Shown here one piece after another: positions 41,325-41,958 of a stretch of 41,958 bases of DNA. Under the pieces are notes generated by a model, which worked only from the letters and a program-made list of their open reading frames with translations, was not told the DNA's origin and searched no databases. A program made the translations under genes and the position numbers. Origin of the DNA: a virus. The stretch is from IMG/VR virus record IMGVR_UViG_3300042892_000618, positions 1 through 41,958 of that record; one strand, given 5' to 3'. The number at the start of each line of letters is the position of its first letter. The stretch's first letter is position 1.

Positions 41325-41621
41325 CTATACTTCTGCCTTTTGACGGATTGCTTTTCTAAGTTCGCTGTCTCTACCTACAAAACATCTACATTGTTTACTT
41401 CTATGAACTCTTACCGAAGCAAATGCAACATCATATCCTTCTGCTAAAAGAATCTCGTGAATCTGTCTATTTGAAACACCACCACGGATTACAGGTGAGT
41501 CCATAATTGCCTCTAAAGCTTTTCTATCTTCGTCATTAAGTACTTTTAATGTTTTATCAACTCCGCAAGGAAGCCCTACGGAAGGAGGAGACAACTCTGT
41601 TAATTTTTTTGCTAGGCTCAT
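41325..41621 (-). CDS. HTH-like DNA-binding protein
   Basis: The product is 98 residues from the ATG at 41621, with AAAGGTGGG upstream; the GTG at 41639 lacks such a site. The likely helix-turn-helix is SNRQIHEILLAEGYDVAFAS followed by VRVHRSKQCRC, a pattern frequent in small actinophage proteins: a recognition helix and then a Cys/Arg-rich end. It could be a regulator or a small terminase-like subunit; the position, far from any visible large terminase, favours regulation. Confidence 0.6.
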   Translation of the reverse strand: MSLAKKLTELSPPSVGLPCGVDKTLKVLNDEDRKALEAIMDSPVIRGGVSNRQIHEILLAEGYDVAFASVRVHRSKQCRCFVGRDSELRKAIRQKAEV

Positions 41622-41639
41622 CTTTGACCCACCTTTCAC

Positions 41640-41737
41640 ACCTTTTAAGCAAGCCCATAAGTAAGCAGTGCTTAGTGACGGTTAGTCTAACACTGATTTG
41701 GGGTATTTATGGGTATATATTACTGGCGTGTCTTTAG
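41640..41737 (-). promoter_or_regulatory. Probable regulatory gap upstream of HTH-like gene
   Basis: This gap holds the short palindrome GTTAGTCTAAC (41680-41690) flanked by CAGTG and CACTG, which together form a nested inverted repeat. A location directly before an HTH-like gene would suit an operator. No strong promoter hexamers can be named. Confidence 0.3.
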
Positions 41738-41958
41738 TTACGCGGAGTTCTTTTTACGATCTTTTTCTGACGAATCTTGATGAGCCTTTATCATAGAGAT
41801 AACTAACTCTTTAATAATTCTAATTTCTGTAGTGTTCTCTTGGCTTACATCTCTAATGAGGTTTACATCATCTTTAAGTGAGCCGCCACCATTTTCCCAA
41901 AGTTGATACTCTACTCTGGTCATTCTTTCGCTAAGAGTTCTGCCCGCGTTGTCTACCC
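41738..41958 (-). CDS. Helical hypothetical protein, probably 5' partial
   Basis: The frame stays open to the right edge of the window (VDNAGRTLSER precedes the internal ATG at 41923), so the gene probably starts outside. The visible part continues MTRVEYQLWENGGGSLKDDV and then a charged helix (NTTEIRIIKELVISMIKAHQ) with a Lys-rich end. This motif (AGRT..ER, VEYQLW.NGG.SL.DDV) is familiar from small coiled-coil proteins of actinophages. If translation begins at 41923 it would be a 61-residue protein. Function unknown. Confidence 0.55.
   Translation of the reverse strand, partial: VDNAGRTLSERMTRVEYQLWENGGGSLKDDVNLIRDVSQENTTEIRIIKELVISMIKAHQDSSEKDRKKNSA

Noticed and set aside
1-41958. tRNA genes, integrase, endolysin/holin
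   Set aside because: No cloverleaf-like segment, recombinase catalytic motif or lysis domain was recognised on either strand; a tRNA search program would be needed to be certain.

Overview
The window looks like part of the genome of a tailed, siphovirus-type phage of an actinobacterium. Evidence for tail type: a tape measure end, a Dit-like distal tail protein and minor tail proteins. Evidence for host: two WhiB-like Fe-S proteins (a family essentially confined to Actinobacteria and their phages) and several genes of the kind seen in actinophages. The DNA is AT-rich by eye, which would fit a low-GC aquatic actinobacterium better than a Streptomyces or Mycobacterium host; that last step is inference. 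No tRNA, integrase, CRISPR, capsid, terminase or lysis gene was recognised.

Layout. Positions 1-12387 (+) are the tail module: the end of the tape measure protein with 40-residue tandem repeats, a Dit-like protein, an 803-residue minor tail protein, an alanine-rich tail fibre and a 2114-residue fibre/adhesin built of FN3/Ig/PKD-like domains. Positions 12396-13861 hold five small genes, several of them coiled-coil. Positions 13894-20338 are a tightly overlapping replication/recombination operon: family A DNA polymerase, RuvC-like resolvase, SNF2-type helicase, PD-(D/E)XK Fe-S nuclease, Sak4-like ATPase and a DUF669-type ssDNA-binding candidate. It ends in a strong hairpin. Positions 20404-23975 carry a glycosyltransferase-like gene, small unknowns, a DUF6378-type protein and two WhiB-like proteins, one fused to a zinc ribbon.

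At 23975/23978 transcription becomes convergent, and everything to the right is on the minus strand. Reading that strand from the right edge: a partial helical protein, an HTH-like protein, a metallophosphoesterase, then an array of fibre/adhesin genes (three collagen-like GXY fibres; a 100-residue bead protein in two copies; Gly-rich adhesins; small accessory proteins; a fourth collagen-like fibre with propeller-like repeats), a decayed fibre fragment, and finally a GH130-like beta-propeller protein overlapping a TPR-FkbM methyltransferase.

The most unusual theme is a host-recognition and glycan locus on the strand opposite the tail module. It shows signs of active recombination: a 179-bp tract identical between two different fibre genes, a 65-bp internal repeat, duplicated small genes with their ribosome-binding region, and a fibre remnant. 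A second theme is a roughly 50-residue module present once in the Dit-like protein and five times in the next tail protein. All functional calls are from reading motifs; no database search was possible.
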